A DNA stretch of 64,000 bases from an uncultured Planctomycetaceae bacterium (GCA_903858815.1 CAIOKE010000243.1:1-64000), one strand, 5' to 3'; counted from the stretch's first letter, positions 9,546 through 18,816 are shown. Made by a program: numbers and translations. Notes: generated by a model not told the origin, from the sequence alone.

Positions 9546-10381
9546 GCCACCCACCTGCGTAACAGGTCAGTGGCCTGCAGCGAGAATTCGCTTTTGTCCA
9601 GCAGAGCCTCTGCCCAGTCCGGTTGACGGCAGCCGGTGAAGCCGGTCACTGCCACAACTCGCACACCGCCCTTTGCGACCCGCGCTGCAAGGCCCTCAGG
9701 TTGAGTGGCGTCATCAAGATCCACAAACAGCAATTCCGGCGGTGCGACCGGTGTCTGTGTCAGGAGTGCTGCAAGGACATCGTCGTTGCCGGATTCTGCC
9801 TGCACTCCGGCTGTCTGCAGAACTGCCTGCAGGGTGCTGCGAAGCGCGAGATCGGACGACATGACAAACGCTCGCACTGCCCTGCTCTGCCCTTTGCGTA
9901 CAGCCAGTGCCGAGTGTTCTGCAGCGGTGGCGTGGACCGTAAAGACTTCCTCGGCTGCAGCGATTGGCGAGACTGGCGCCTGCTGCTGCAGGAACCCCTG
10001 CAACTCGTGCATGATACGCGCCTCGGCCGTCAGCAGCTCCGTTCGACAGGCGATGGGCCAGACGTCATGCGTTCGACCGTCCGAAACGCACCACGCTGTA
10101 CTGCAGCAAAGTAATCGACTGAACAGCACTCGACCGATCAGGTGACTGACATCCTGTGGTGCGTATTGATCGCTGTACTCCCGCAGAACAATAGTCAGAT
10201 CCGGCGGTTGAGCAGCCAGCAGTGAAGATTCGAGGGCCTCGGCAATTGTGCGAAAGTTTCCCGCAGGGCCTCGAGGCAATGCATCTTTCAGCCACTGGCG
10301 CAGTCCGCTGAACACAGGGGACTGCGGCCCAATGACCACCACAATCGGAAATCCGGCAGTCTTCGCCTGCATCTGTTTCAA
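9542..10381 (-). CDS. Double receiver-like (pseudo-REC) protein
   Basis: A 279-residue soluble protein. The C-terminal about 115 residues follow a response-regulator receiver pattern: a first strand VRAFVMSSD, an acidic strand end LLFVDLDD, a Ser/Thr-type strand VVAVTGF and a Lys in DKSEF before the last helix. The N-terminal about 120 residues (PIVVVIGPQSP onward) look like a more decayed copy of the same fold. No output domain and no histidine kinase gene are adjacent. It is coupled by ATGA overlaps to the genes on both sides. The receiver assignment is an inference from pattern, not from a profile search. Confidence 0.6.
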   Translation of the reverse strand: MKQMQAKTAGFPIVVVIGPQSPVFSGLRQWLKDALPRGPAGNFRTIAEALESSLLAAQPPDLTIVLREYSDQYAPQDVSHLIGRVLFSRLLCCSTAWCVSDGRTHDVWPIACRTELLTAEARIMHELQGFLQQQAPVSPIAAAEEVFTVHATAAEHSALAVRKGQSRAVRAFVMSSDLALRSTLQAVLQTAGVQAESGNDDVLAALLTQTPVAPPELLFVDLDDATQPEGLAARVAKGGVRVVAVTGFTGCRQPDWAEALLDKSEFSLQATDLLRRWVA

Positions 10382-11298
10382 CCTGGAATCGGAGCCTGCA
10401 GCAGGCTTTCAGCGGCCGCCCGAATGCGAGGCACGGCTGACTGCGGTACCCCCGACAGCAGTGGCAGGTGTCGGCCCGTCTCTGCAATACCAGCAAGCGA
10501 GACGGCTTCGTGCAGCACTCGAATCGGATTGATTTCATTCCGCAGGTCTTCCAGCGGCTGAAATGTCTGACGAATGGATTCGGCGAGCGGAAGTTCACCG
10601 GCCAGCACAGCTTGCAGCATCCGCTGAGAGAGCCCGGGATTCACACAGACACAGCCGGAGGTGTACCCAGTCAGGCCGAATTTTCGCAGATGCACGATGG
10701 CTGGTTGCTCACCAATACCACTGCAGATCAGTGCCGGGTCAACAAGGGCAGTGAGGCGGTCCAGATAATCATCCTCCGCCGGATCCCGGCGGACGATCGC
10801 GTATTTGATGAATGAAACGAGGCCATCGCGGACCAGCTCGGCTGCTCCTGCAGGACTGATGTAGCCCTCTTCCTTGATGTAGAGGACGGCTGGACGTCCG
10901 AAAACCTGCACAAACCGGCGGAATCCGGTCATCAGTCCGGCTTCCGTCATGATGGCTTTTGTTGGCAGCACCATCGCCGTTGGAAACTGCATGTCCTTCA
11001 GCACATCGGCCTGATCCATCATCAGTCCATAGGATGGTCCGACTGAGGGAATCACGGCAGTCTCCGGGCCGGCGGTCTGCTGCAGCATTTCGAGCAGTCC
11101 GGCGTATTCCGTCAGTCTCACATGATAAAGATTCGCATTGCCTCCATACAGCAGCATGGAAACACCACCCTGTTCAAGATGCCGAATCAAACGGGCGTTC
11201 TGCTGCGGGCAGATTCTGTCCGACTGATCACGGGCGAGCGGGGGCACTGCCAGGACCGAACGGTGAAAATGTGCGGGCTGGATAGGTGTCGTCTGCAT
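10378..11298 (-). CDS. Dihydrodipicolinate synthase family (DapA-like) lyase/aldolase
   Basis: A 306-residue TIM-barrel protein. The Schiff-base Lys is probably K165 in FIKYAI, with a Tyr in AVLYIK (about 140), close to the K161/Y133 pattern of E. coli DHDPS. The usual GTTGE loop is replaced by YGGNANLYH, so the substrate is probably not aspartate semialdehyde. Other members of this class I aldolase superfamily cleave or build 2-keto acids. It is the first gene of a three-gene operon with a pseudo-receiver protein and a membrane protein, which is an uncommon setting for a metabolic lyase. Confidence 0.75.
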   Translation of the reverse strand: MQTTPIQPAHFHRSVLAVPPLARDQSDRICPQQNARLIRHLEQGGVSMLLYGGNANLYHVRLTEYAGLLEMLQQTAGPETAVIPSVGPSYGLMMDQADVLKDMQFPTAMVLPTKAIMTEAGLMTGFRRFVQVFGRPAVLYIKEEGYISPAGAAELVRDGLVSFIKYAIVRRDPAEDDYLDRLTALVDPALICSGIGEQPAIVHLRKFGLTGYTSGCVCVNPGLSQRMLQAVLAGELPLAESIRQTFQPLEDLRNEINPIRVLHEAVSLAGIAETGRHLPLLSGVPQSAVPRIRAAAESLLQAPIPG

Positions 11299-11403
11299 AG
11301 TGGTATCGACAGTTTCTACGGTTGGTAAGCCACGAGCAGTCAGGCTCGCAGCAGGGAGTTGTCAGGCGTTTTCAGGAACTCAGGGAATATCCCCCGGCAG
11401 GCA

Positions 11404-11435
11404 GCGGCCGGCGGGACTGGTGTCCCGCCGGCCGC
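11404..11435 (-). terminator. Perfect 14-bp hairpin with TGGT loop
   Basis: Arms at 11404-11417 and 11422-11435 are perfectly complementary and GC-rich, around the tetraloop TGGT. The hairpin sits 27 bases past the stop of the M13 peptidase gene, so it is placed as its transcript end. There is no T-run on the minus strand. The loop is the same TGGT as in the dispersed module 2 hairpins. Confidence 0.55.
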
Positions 11436-11461
11436 TTCTGTGCCGTGTGTGACGAGGTTGA

Positions 11462-13495
11462 TTACCAGATCTGAATGCGTTCTGCTGGTGCCTTATACAG
11501 CCGATCTCCGGGCTTGACGGCAAAGGCTTCATAAAACGCGTCGAGATTTGAGACTGGTCCATTGGCACGATAGGCAGACGGTGAATGCGGATCAATCAGC
11601 AGTCGGCGCACCATTTCGTCATCGCGGTACTTGCGTCGCCAGATCTGTGACCAGCCGAGAAAGAACCGCTGGCCGGGGGTATAGCCATCCAGAGTTTTTC
11701 CACCGTTCTGGCCCAGTGACAGCATGTAAGCCTTGTAGGCAATGGCCATACCACTGAGGTCTGCGATATTTTCGCCCAGAGTCAGCTTGCCATTCAGTTT
11801 GCGTCCCGGCAGTGGCTCGTAGGATTCGTACTGGGCAACGAGTCGACTGGTGAGCTCCTCGAAGGCCTTTCGATCAGCTTCCGTCCACCAGTTGCGCAGG
11901 TTGCCGTCACCGTCGTATTTGCTGCCTTCGTCATCGAATCCGTGGCTGATTTCATGTCCGATGACAGCGCCGATACCGCCGTAATTGACAGCATCATCGG
12001 CTGTTGCGTCGAAGAAGGGTGGCTGCAGGATTGCGGCAGGAAAGACGATTTCATTCAGGCTGGGGTTGTAGTAGGCATTGACGGTCTGGGGAGTCATGCC
12101 CCATTCATTGCGATCGACTGCATCTTTCAGTCTGTTCACCTGACGGAAATGTTCGAACCGACGTGAACGCATGATGTTGCCGATCAGATCATCAGCAGTA
12201 ATCTGCAGATCCGAGAAGTCTCGCCAGACATCCGGATAACCGATTTTTGTAGTGATTTTACTGAGTTTTTCGAGGGCTTTCTGTTTGGTGTCCGCTGTCA
12301 TCCACTTCAGACCGTGAATGCTCTGTTCGTACGTTTTCATCAGATTACCGACCAGTTCGATCATGCGTTTCCGTGATTCCGGAGGGAAGTGTCGGCGTAC
12401 GTACAATTGTCCGAGTGGTTCTCCGAGGACGCCAAAGTCCCCGGCGCCGGCCCCGGATGTCGCATCGACTGCCTTCTTCCAGCGTGGCTTCTGCTGAGGC
12501 ACTCCGGAGACCGCCTTGTCGTGCAGTTCGAAGTGTGCGTCCACGAAGTCTTTGGGCAGGTAGGGGGCGGCGGCATCCAGCAGGTGAAAGCGGGCATAGG
12601 CCTTCCAGGCTTCCATTCCGGCGGCGGTGGCGACACCACCGAACTTCTCGAAGTAGCTGGGGGTGACGACATTGACTTCGTCTACACCAGAGACTCCGGA
12701 AACATCCATGAAGACATTCCATGAGATGACTGGAGAGATGGCTGCCAGTTTCTCGGCGGACATCAGGTTGTAGCGTTTCTCGGCGTCGCGAAGTTCTGTG
12801 CGGGACCACTGAATCTCCGCGAGTGAAGTTTCGAGCTGAAGAATCTGATCGGCCGCAGTCGCTCCACCGCTGATGTCGGCCAGTTCGAACAGTCTGGTGA
12901 TATAGGTTCGCAGTGCTTCCCGAGCAGTCCTGTAGTCAGGGCGATCGCCGAGGTAATAGTCGCGATCCGGCAGCGTGAGTCCGCTCTGGACGACGTGTAC
13001 GAGGTAGCGTTTGGAGTTTTTGTCATCGACACCCACATAAAACCCGATGGGACCAGTCATGCCGTAGATGCCGGCACTGGCAAAGAAGCGGGTGACCTGA
13101 TCGGGTGATGACATCTCATCGATGGCAGTCAGCTGTTCTTTCAGTGGTGCAAGACCACGGGCTTCGATCAGCTGTTCGTTCATGTAACTTTTGTAAAAGT
13201 CACCGACTTTGCGGCTGATGGGATCCGCCGGGTTGGCAACAGCCTCTTCAATGATTTTGCGAATATTGTCGCGGGCTTCATCATCGAGACGTGTGAAGGA
13301 GCCGTAATTGGATTTGTCCGATGGGATCTCAGTGGACATCAGCCAGCGGCCATTCACGTGCAGGAACAGGTCATCCTGGGCGCGTACAGATTTGTCGAAG
13401 CCGTCTGGGTCGAGGCCGGAGTGTGGTTCATCGGCCAGTGCCAGTGCCGGGGCACAGAGGCAAAGCAGAGCGGGGAGCAGCATTCGGCGAAGCAT
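11462..13495 (-). CDS. M13 family metallopeptidase (neprilysin/PepO-like)
   Basis: About 677 residues with a cleavable signal peptide (LLPALLCLCAPALALA), so it is exported. The zinc site is complete: HEISH followed by FDDEG, the third ligand in ENIADLSG, and the substrate-binding NAYYNP segment. Length and domain order match full-length M13 oligopeptidases. ATG 13495 is chosen because it opens the signal peptide and has AGGA upstream; further upstream Mets run into the neighbouring gene. It probably degrades short peptides in the periplasm. A strong hairpin follows the stop. Confidence 0.9.
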   Translation of the reverse strand: MLRRMLLPALLCLCAPALALADEPHSGLDPDGFDKSVRAQDDLFLHVNGRWLMSTEIPSDKSNYGSFTRLDDEARDNIRKIIEEAVANPADPISRKVGDFYKSYMNEQLIEARGLAPLKEQLTAIDEMSSPDQVTRFFASAGIYGMTGPIGFYVGVDDKNSKRYLVHVVQSGLTLPDRDYYLGDRPDYRTAREALRTYITRLFELADISGGATAADQILQLETSLAEIQWSRTELRDAEKRYNLMSAEKLAAISPVISWNVFMDVSGVSGVDEVNVVTPSYFEKFGGVATAAGMEAWKAYARFHLLDAAAPYLPKDFVDAHFELHDKAVSGVPQQKPRWKKAVDATSGAGAGDFGVLGEPLGQLYVRRHFPPESRKRMIELVGNLMKTYEQSIHGLKWMTADTKQKALEKLSKITTKIGYPDVWRDFSDLQITADDLIGNIMRSRRFEHFRQVNRLKDAVDRNEWGMTPQTVNAYYNPSLNEIVFPAAILQPPFFDATADDAVNYGGIGAVIGHEISHGFDDEGSKYDGDGNLRNWWTEADRKAFEELTSRLVAQYESYEPLPGRKLNGKLTLGENIADLSGMAIAYKAYMLSLGQNGGKTLDGYTPGQRFFLGWSQIWRRKYRDDEMVRRLLIDPHSPSAYRANGPVSNLDAFYEAFAVKPGDRLYKAPAERIQIW

Positions 13496-13562
13496 GGAAA
13501 TTCCTGGAGAGTGAAGTTTCAGTGACAGAGACCTGGACGTGGAGCGAGCGTGAGAAGGAGAT

Positions 13563-14525
13563 TCAGCGGACGCCGTTGACAACATTCGGCAGCGGTTCAC
13601 CGCGGAGGGCGGCGAGTGCCAGCGACGCAGCTGTTTCCCGCAGTTTTTTGACTGCCGGGACACTGGCTGAGGCGATATGGGACGCGAGGACAACCTGCGG
13701 CATCAGGCGAATCGGGTGATCAGCCGGAATGGGTTCCGGATTGAAAACGTCCAGTGCAGCGGCAGACACATGTCCTGCCTGCAGTGCCGCTGTCAGTGCC
13801 TGGGGATCGATCAGATCTCCGCGGGCCAGGTTGACGACGATGACGCCGGGTTTGGTGAGCTGCAGTGACGTCTCATTCAGCATGCCGCGTGTGCCGGCGG
13901 TTGAGGGGCAGTGCAGAGAAATAGCATCAGCCTGTGCCAGCAGATCTGCAAGTGAACAGGGTTCGGCGCCAGCCGCTTTGACCTGCTCGGGCGAAATGAC
14001 CGGGTCATGCACCAGAATGCGGCATTTGAAGGGGCGCAGGCGAGCACAGACTTCCTGACCAATGCGGCCAAAGCCGACAAGGCCAACAGTCAGGTGTTTG
14101 AGTGTTCGAAGTGCCTGAAGTGGGGTAGCCAGTCCCCAGTGGCCGGCGGCAATGTGCTGAGTATTGGGGACAACCTGACGAGTCACGGCGAGCAGGAAAG
14201 CGAGTGTGTGGTCAGCGACTTCGTCAATGCAGTAGTCGGGGACATTGCAGACCGGGATCCCGCGAGCTGCGGCCGCGGCAAGGTCCACATTGTCGACACC
14301 GATACCGTAGCGCACGATGACTCGTGCTTTGTTCATGGAGCCGATCACATCCGCATTGAGGGGTGCGAACTGAGTAATGACTGCGTCAGCATCGGCGACA
14401 AGAGCTGGCAATTCAGCGGCCGATTTTTTTTCCTTCCAGGCATCGAGAGTGAACCCAGCGCCCTGCAGGATGGCAGTTTCAACGCTGAGATCCGGGAACG
14501 AGTAGTCAGTGACAACAGCGCGCAT
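13563..14525 (-). CDS. D-isomer 2-hydroxyacid dehydrogenase (CtBP/SerA-like)
   Basis: About 320 residues. The NAD-binding site is GLVGFGRIGQEV in the middle, with an acidic end of the next strand at LVHDP. The catalytic Arg is in NLARGDLID and the catalytic His in LASHIAS. It has no ACT domain, so it is not a full-length SerA; the closest group is C-terminal-binding-protein-like dehydrogenases. The start at 14525 (MRAVVTDY) has AGGAG upstream. It lies 67 bases upstream of the M13 gene on the same strand. The substrate is not apparent. Confidence 0.85.
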   Translation of the reverse strand: MRAVVTDYSFPDLSVETAILQGAGFTLDAWKEKKSAAELPALVADADAVITQFAPLNADVIGSMNKARVIVRYGIGVDNVDLAAAAARGIPVCNVPDYCIDEVADHTLAFLLAVTRQVVPNTQHIAAGHWGLATPLQALRTLKHLTVGLVGFGRIGQEVCARLRPFKCRILVHDPVISPEQVKAAGAEPCSLADLLAQADAISLHCPSTAGTRGMLNETSLQLTKPGVIVVNLARGDLIDPQALTAALQAGHVSAAALDVFNPEPIPADHPIRLMPQVVLASHIASASVPAVKKLRETAASLALAALRGEPLPNVVNGVR

Positions 14526-14914
14526 CAGTGAACAGCTCCTGTGATTCTGCCCGGCAGTGTCCGACGTCGGCCGGCGGGGGAGAGGGGGTGGTAATTGAAG
14601 TGGTTGAGTGGCTGCTGGCCGGATTCTGGTGTGCTGAGGCTTCGAAGGCAACTGTTTCCTGTGGCGTTTTCTGATGTGTCGAGGTGGATCTGATCTTGGC
14701 AAAATGCGAAAAATCGCGATGATATGTCATGCGTCAGTCGGCAGAGAGCGTGTTGGGCGCAGCGGGCTGTGCAGGATCAGAGGCAGAACAAAAGTCAACA
14801 AAAATGCGATCCGAATTCGCCAGTTACGGCATTTCCTCGCGTTTTTGCGTGTTTTCGGGCTGATATGGAGTTGTCAGTGCCGGTGAAACGGGCCCAGGGA
14901 CAGGGTGGGGAGAC
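14526..14914. other. Divergent intergenic region
   Basis: This 389-base gap separates the minus-strand dehydrogenase from the plus-strand gene at 14915 and should hold both promoters. A possible plus-strand promoter has -35 TTGGCA at 14696-14701 and -10 GATGAT at 14718-14723 (16-base spacer). A small dyad GCGA-AAAA-TCGC lies in the spacer at 14706-14717. No gene is seen. Confidence 0.35.
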
Positions 14915-15400
14915 ATGGAATTCAATGTGCGACCTCCGGGCAGAAACTGCTCCGTTTCGGGGCGGGCCTTTCGTCCGGGTGAATCCTGCTGGTCCGTGCT
15001 GGTTGAGAAGAACGGCGAAGTGGTCCGGCAGGACATCGGGGAGGAGTACTGGCAGGGGCCACCTGAGGGGGCGATCGGCCACTGGAAGTGTGCAGCCAAT
15101 GCTGCTCCTGAAAGTCAGCGTCTGAAGCTGGACACCGAATCCTTGTTTGAGTATTTCCTGCAACTGCAGGAGTCGCCGAACGTGGTGCAGCAGCAGTACC
15201 GGTATGTGCTTGCGTTGCTGCTGCTGCGAAAACGGCGGTTGATTCTGGAGGAGGTTGTCGAGGTGGATGATCGTCCGGCCATGAGGCTGGCGGGCAGTGC
15301 GGGTGAAGGCCCGTTTGATGTTCCGGAAGCGGAGCTTTCGGAAGACGAGATTGGTCGGTTGCAGCATCAGTTGTTTCAGTCTGACCGTGCGGTGGCCTGA
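14915..15400 (+). CDS. Small conserved hypothetical protein
   Basis: A 161-residue soluble protein without signal peptide. The N-terminal half has a compact pattern (CSVSGRAFRPGE and WSVLVEKNGEVVRQD) that looks like a small beta-rich domain. The middle is helical with a hydrophobic stretch YVLALLLLRKR followed by an acidic tail. GGGGAG precedes the ATG at a good distance. The lipoprotein gene follows 22 bases later on the same strand, so the two are probably co-transcribed. I do not recognise the family. Confidence 0.65.
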   Translation: MEFNVRPPGRNCSVSGRAFRPGESCWSVLVEKNGEVVRQDIGEEYWQGPPEGAIGHWKCAANAAPESQRLKLDTESLFEYFLQLQESPNVVQQQYRYVLALLLLRKRRLILEEVVEVDDRPAMRLAGSAGEGPFDVPEAELSEDEIGRLQHQLFQSDRAVA

Positions 15401-15422
15401 GTTGATGGCAGGGAAGTGAGTG

Positions 15423-16433
15423 ATGTTACGGATGCGACGACTGCTGACTGTTCTGCTGCTGCTGCATCTCGGTGGGTGCCAGATGAGTCAGTACTGGTTG
15501 CGCACAGAGCGTCGCAATGTCGAGCCGGTGCTGTCGCCTGGGATCACAGCGGACGAACTGGTGTCGTGGTTGAACGGTCGGACCGAAGGATTGTCATCGT
15601 GGCGCAGCAATGATGTGCGTGTGCAGGTCCGGATGCCGGGGTTGCCACTGCCTCAGAAGCTGACTGGTTCGCTTGCCTGCAGTGCTCCGCGAAGTTTTCG
15701 TCTCGTGGCTCAGAACCTTGCCGGGCTCGCGGATTTTGGTTCCAACGACGACTTCTGCTGGGCCTATGCTCGGCCCGGTGAGCCTGTTGTGCTGACGTGG
15801 CAGCACGAGGATGCCGGCATGTTGTCGTTGTTACCCGGGGGGCTGCCACATCTGGATTCCGAGTGGTTGATGACGATTCTTGGTGTGGCACCACTGGAGC
15901 CTGCTGACTGGAGGCTGGAGTCTGCTGTGAATCGGACGGTTCGTCTGGTGTCGACCGAGACGGACACTGAAGGGCGAACGCTGGAACGCAGTATTGTTGT
16001 GGATCTGATGACGGGCGAGGCGCAGGAGCATGTGCTGCGGGATGGGTACGGGGATGTGCAGGTGCGAGTCCAGCTTTCGGATTATCGTCCGCAGGGTGGT
16101 GCGGACCTGCCGCATATTGTGCGGGTGAGTTTTCCGTCGTCTGAAACGGAGCTGGTGATTTCGATCGGGAAAATCTCTGAGAATCTGCCGCTGGAGGCCC
16201 GACTGTGGGAGCCTCCGAGCGGTTCCGGGATTCAGAGGCTTGATGTGCGCGAGGTATTGGCACAGCTGGAGCGTGTCGGTAGTCGTGCAGCGGACGCTGA
16301 GTCCACATCGGAGGCTCGTGCCAATGCGACTCTGCAGCAGATCGCTGACCGCCGTGATGTTGAGAGTGAGCCGGTGTTTGATGAGCCGGCAGTGGCACCG
16401 CGGCGGTTCCGCTGGTTTCCGTTCTGGCCATGA
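15423..16433 (+). CDS. Lipoprotein with LolA/DUF4292-like fold (putative)
   Basis: About 336 residues. The N-terminus is a lipoprotein signal (MMLRMRRLL..., hydrophobic core, LGGC lipobox), so Cys near residue 20 is the likely lipidated residue. The body is beta-rich with an ADFGSNDDFCWAY segment and repeated strand patterns typical of outer-membrane lipoprotein-sorting-like proteins; this resemblance is tentative. GTG 15420 immediately upstream and ATG 15432 are alternative starts. The stop overlaps the next gene (ATGA), a secreted dipeptidase, suggesting a cell-envelope operon. Confidence 0.65.
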   Translation: MLRMRRLLTVLLLLHLGGCQMSQYWLRTERRNVEPVLSPGITADELVSWLNGRTEGLSSWRSNDVRVQVRMPGLPLPQKLTGSLACSAPRSFRLVAQNLAGLADFGSNDDFCWAYARPGEPVVLTWQHEDAGMLSLLPGGLPHLDSEWLMTILGVAPLEPADWRLESAVNRTVRLVSTETDTEGRTLERSIVVDLMTGEAQEHVLRDGYGDVQVRVQLSDYRPQGGADLPHIVRVSFPSSETELVISIGKISENLPLEARLWEPPSGSGIQRLDVREVLAQLERVGSRAADAESTSEARANATLQQIADRRDVESEPVFDEPAVAPRRFRWFPFWP

Positions 16434-17605
16434 AGGGGTGGGTCATGGATTGTGTGCGGACCGTGTTTGGGGTGGTGTTAAGTGGGTTCCTGCTGTCAGG
16501 TTCGGTCTGCGGCCAGACTGATGGGGTGCGATCACGTCCGGTGACGGTCAGTGAGGAAGCTGCGGAGATTCACAGCAGCGGCATGCTGTTTGACGGACAC
16601 AATGACCTGCCGTGGGAAATTCGGGACAAGGGCAAGTCATCGTTTGATCAGCTGGATATCGGCCGTGAGCAGTTGAGTCTGCACACGGATATTCCAAGGC
16701 TTCGTCGGGGGGGGCTGAAGGCTCAGTTCTGGTCGGTGTATGTGCCTGCCGAGACAGCCGAGACGGGCGATGCTCTGCTGCAGACGATGCAGCAGATTGA
16801 TATTGTGAGGGCGATGCTGAGGCGGTATCCGGAAACCTTTGAGCAGGCGTCAACAGCAGCGGACGTTGAGCGGATTGTGAAGGCGGGACGTGTGGCATCG
16901 ATGATGGGTGTTGAGGGTGGCTACAGCATAGAAGAGGATCTGGCCAATCTGGAGCGCCTGTATGCGGCTGGCTGCCGCTATATGACTCTGACGCATTCGA
17001 AGTCTCTGTCGTGGGCTGATTCGGCAACAGACAAGCCGAGGCATGGGGGATTGACGGACTTTGGTCGAGAGGTGGTTCGGGAGATGAATCGGCTGGGCAT
17101 GCTGGTGGATCTCTCGCATGTTTCGGTGGAGACGATGAAGCAGGCGCTGGCCGTCACAAAGGCTCCTGTGATCTTTTCGCATTCCAGTGCGCGAGCCATC
17201 TGTGATCATCCGCGGAATGTTCCCGATGATGTCCTGCCGCTGGTGCGTGAGAATGGCGGCGTGATCATGGTGAATTTTTACTCGTCCTTCATCGTGCCAA
17301 CGGCACAGTTGAAGCAGAACAGGGAAGCGGCCGGCACGATTTATGATGTGGTGGATCACATTGACTATCTGGCAAAGCACTGTGGTGTGAAGCACGTGGG
17401 GATTGGCTCAGATTATGACGGTGTTCCGCGATTGCCGGATCAGCTGGAGAGTGTGGCAGCGTATCCACGAATTACTCAACTGCTGCTGGAGCGTGGTTAT
17501 GACAGAGCAGCGATTCACGCGATTCTGGGCGGGAATGTGCTGCGTGTGCTGCGCGAGGCCGAGTCTGTCAGTGCGACACTGCAGGCGGCGGCAGGAAAGC
17601 AGTAA
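16430..17605 (+). CDS. Membrane dipeptidase (peptidase family M19)
   Basis: A 391-residue exported zinc dipeptidase with a short signal peptide (VFGVVLSGFLLSGSVCGQ). The metal ligands of renal dipeptidase are recognisable: HNDLP near residue 55, the bridging Glu in GVEGGYSI, His in LSHVS and SHSSAR, and Asp in GSDYDG. It hydrolyses dipeptides, possibly with D-residues, in the periplasm. The start overlaps the upstream lipoprotein stop by ATGA; a second Met at 16445 is possible. The epimerase gene follows 85 bases downstream. Confidence 0.9.
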   Translation: MKGWVMDCVRTVFGVVLSGFLLSGSVCGQTDGVRSRPVTVSEEAAEIHSSGMLFDGHNDLPWEIRDKGKSSFDQLDIGREQLSLHTDIPRLRRGGLKAQFWSVYVPAETAETGDALLQTMQQIDIVRAMLRRYPETFEQASTAADVERIVKAGRVASMMGVEGGYSIEEDLANLERLYAAGCRYMTLTHSKSLSWADSATDKPRHGGLTDFGREVVREMNRLGMLVDLSHVSVETMKQALAVTKAPVIFSHSSARAICDHPRNVPDDVLPLVRENGGVIMVNFYSSFIVPTAQLKQNREAAGTIYDVVDHIDYLAKHCGVKHVGIGSDYDGVPRLPDQLESVAAYPRITQLLLERGYDRAAIHAILGGNVLRVLREAESVSATLQAAAGKQ

Positions 17606-17690
17606 TTCTGATCGTTGCCGGGCGACTGAAGCTGTTGCCGCAGGTTTGCAGTGTGATCTGGTTTTTCGGAAGAGAGTGTGGGCAGCGGTG

Positions 17691-18707
17691 ATGGTGCAGC
17701 TTGCGGCAGCGGATGTGCTTCTTGTGACGGGGGGGACGGGGCTTGTGGGCAGCCACGTGGCCAGTCAGGCGGTGCAGCGTGGTCTGCGAGTTCGTTGTCT
17801 TGTTCGTCGAGCTGCGGCGGCTGGGTTTCTGAAGTCACTGGGGTGTGAGCTGGTCGAGGGGGATCTGGATCAGCCAGAGAGTCTGCAGCGTGCTGCTGCG
17901 GGTGCGACTGTTGTGGTGCATTGTGCGGCGAAGGTGGGTGACTGGGGACCGACGGAGGATTATCGGCGGGTGAATGTGGAGGGGACGCGGGCATTGCTGG
18001 ACGCGGCGCTGGCCGCCGGTTCCCTGCGGCGCTGGGTGCAGATCAGTTCGCTGGGGGTGTATGAGGGGCGTGATCACTTTGGTACGGACGAAGCAACGCC
18101 TCCCAGTACAGTCGGGATTGACGGATATACGCTGACCAAGGTGGAGTCCGAGTTGCTGGTGATGCGATATGTGCGTGAGCGTGCTCTTCCGGCGGTCGTA
18201 TTGCGACCGGGATTCATTTATGGGGTTCGTGATCGGACTGTACTTCCGCGACTGCTGGAACGTCTGCGTTCCGGAAAGTTTGCCTATCTTGGTGATCCCG
18301 GAAAGCTGATGAATAATACGTGGGTGGAGAATCTCTGTCAGGCGGTGTGGCTGGCGATTGAGCGGGACCATGTGGTGGGGGAGGTGTTCAACATTCGTGA
18401 TCCGCGAGCGGTGAGCAAGCGTGAGTTCATTGAGACGGTGTGTCAGGCTGCGGGTCTGAAGAGCCCGCAGAAGGTTGTACCATTGCCGGTAGCGCGACTG
18501 CTGGCAGGTTTGATGGAGCGATTGTGGAAGCTGCTGGGGCGTCAGGAAGCTCCCTTGCTGAGCAGTGCGCGCATCAAATTTCTGGGTCTGAATCTGGACT
18601 ACAGCATTGACAAAGCGAAGCGTGTGCTGGGGTATGGTGCGGGGGTGGATTTTCGGGATGCGATGCCTGCCGCGGTGCGGGACGTGATGGGTGTGCAGGG
18701 ATTGTGA
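17691..18707 (+). CDS. NAD-dependent epimerase/dehydratase (3-beta-HSD-like extended SDR)
   Basis: About 338 residues. A Rossmann motif TGGTGLVGSHV lies at the N-terminus, VVHCAA after strand four, ISSLGVY and the catalytic pair GYTLTK (Tyr-x3-Lys). LRPGFIYG is typical of extended SDRs of the 3-beta-hydroxysteroid dehydrogenase/dihydroflavonol reductase type. The start is uncertain: ATG 17691 gives MVQLAAADVLLVTGG, and GTG 17676 would add five residues. It may oxidise a sterol/hopanoid-type or sugar substrate; nothing in the context decides between them. Confidence 0.8.
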   Translation: MVQLAAADVLLVTGGTGLVGSHVASQAVQRGLRVRCLVRRAAAAGFLKSLGCELVEGDLDQPESLQRAAAGATVVVHCAAKVGDWGPTEDYRRVNVEGTRALLDAALAAGSLRRWVQISSLGVYEGRDHFGTDEATPPSTVGIDGYTLTKVESELLVMRYVRERALPAVVLRPGFIYGVRDRTVLPRLLERLRSGKFAYLGDPGKLMNNTWVENLCQAVWLAIERDHVVGEVFNIRDPRAVSKREFIETVCQAAGLKSPQKVVPLPVARLLAGLMERLWKLLGRQEAPLLSSARIKFLGLNLDYSIDKAKRVLGYGAGVDFRDAMPAAVRDVMGVQGL

Positions 18708-18747
18708 TGTTGCCGCAATGCAGCGTGTCGTCATAATCCACAGTGTA

Positions 18748-18776
18748 TTGACGGGCCAGCAGAATTCGGGAAGATT
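18748..18776 (+). promoter_or_regulatory. Possible sigma-70 promoter of the Rpn-type gene
   Basis: TTGACG at 18748-18753, a 17-base spacer and AAGATT at 18771-18776. The -35 is strong and the -10 weak. It sits about 40 bases before the ATG at 18817. Confidence 0.25.
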
Positions 18777-18816
18777 TCAGCTGTCCCCATGCGGTATCTC
18801 GTTAATCGTGTAGTAC

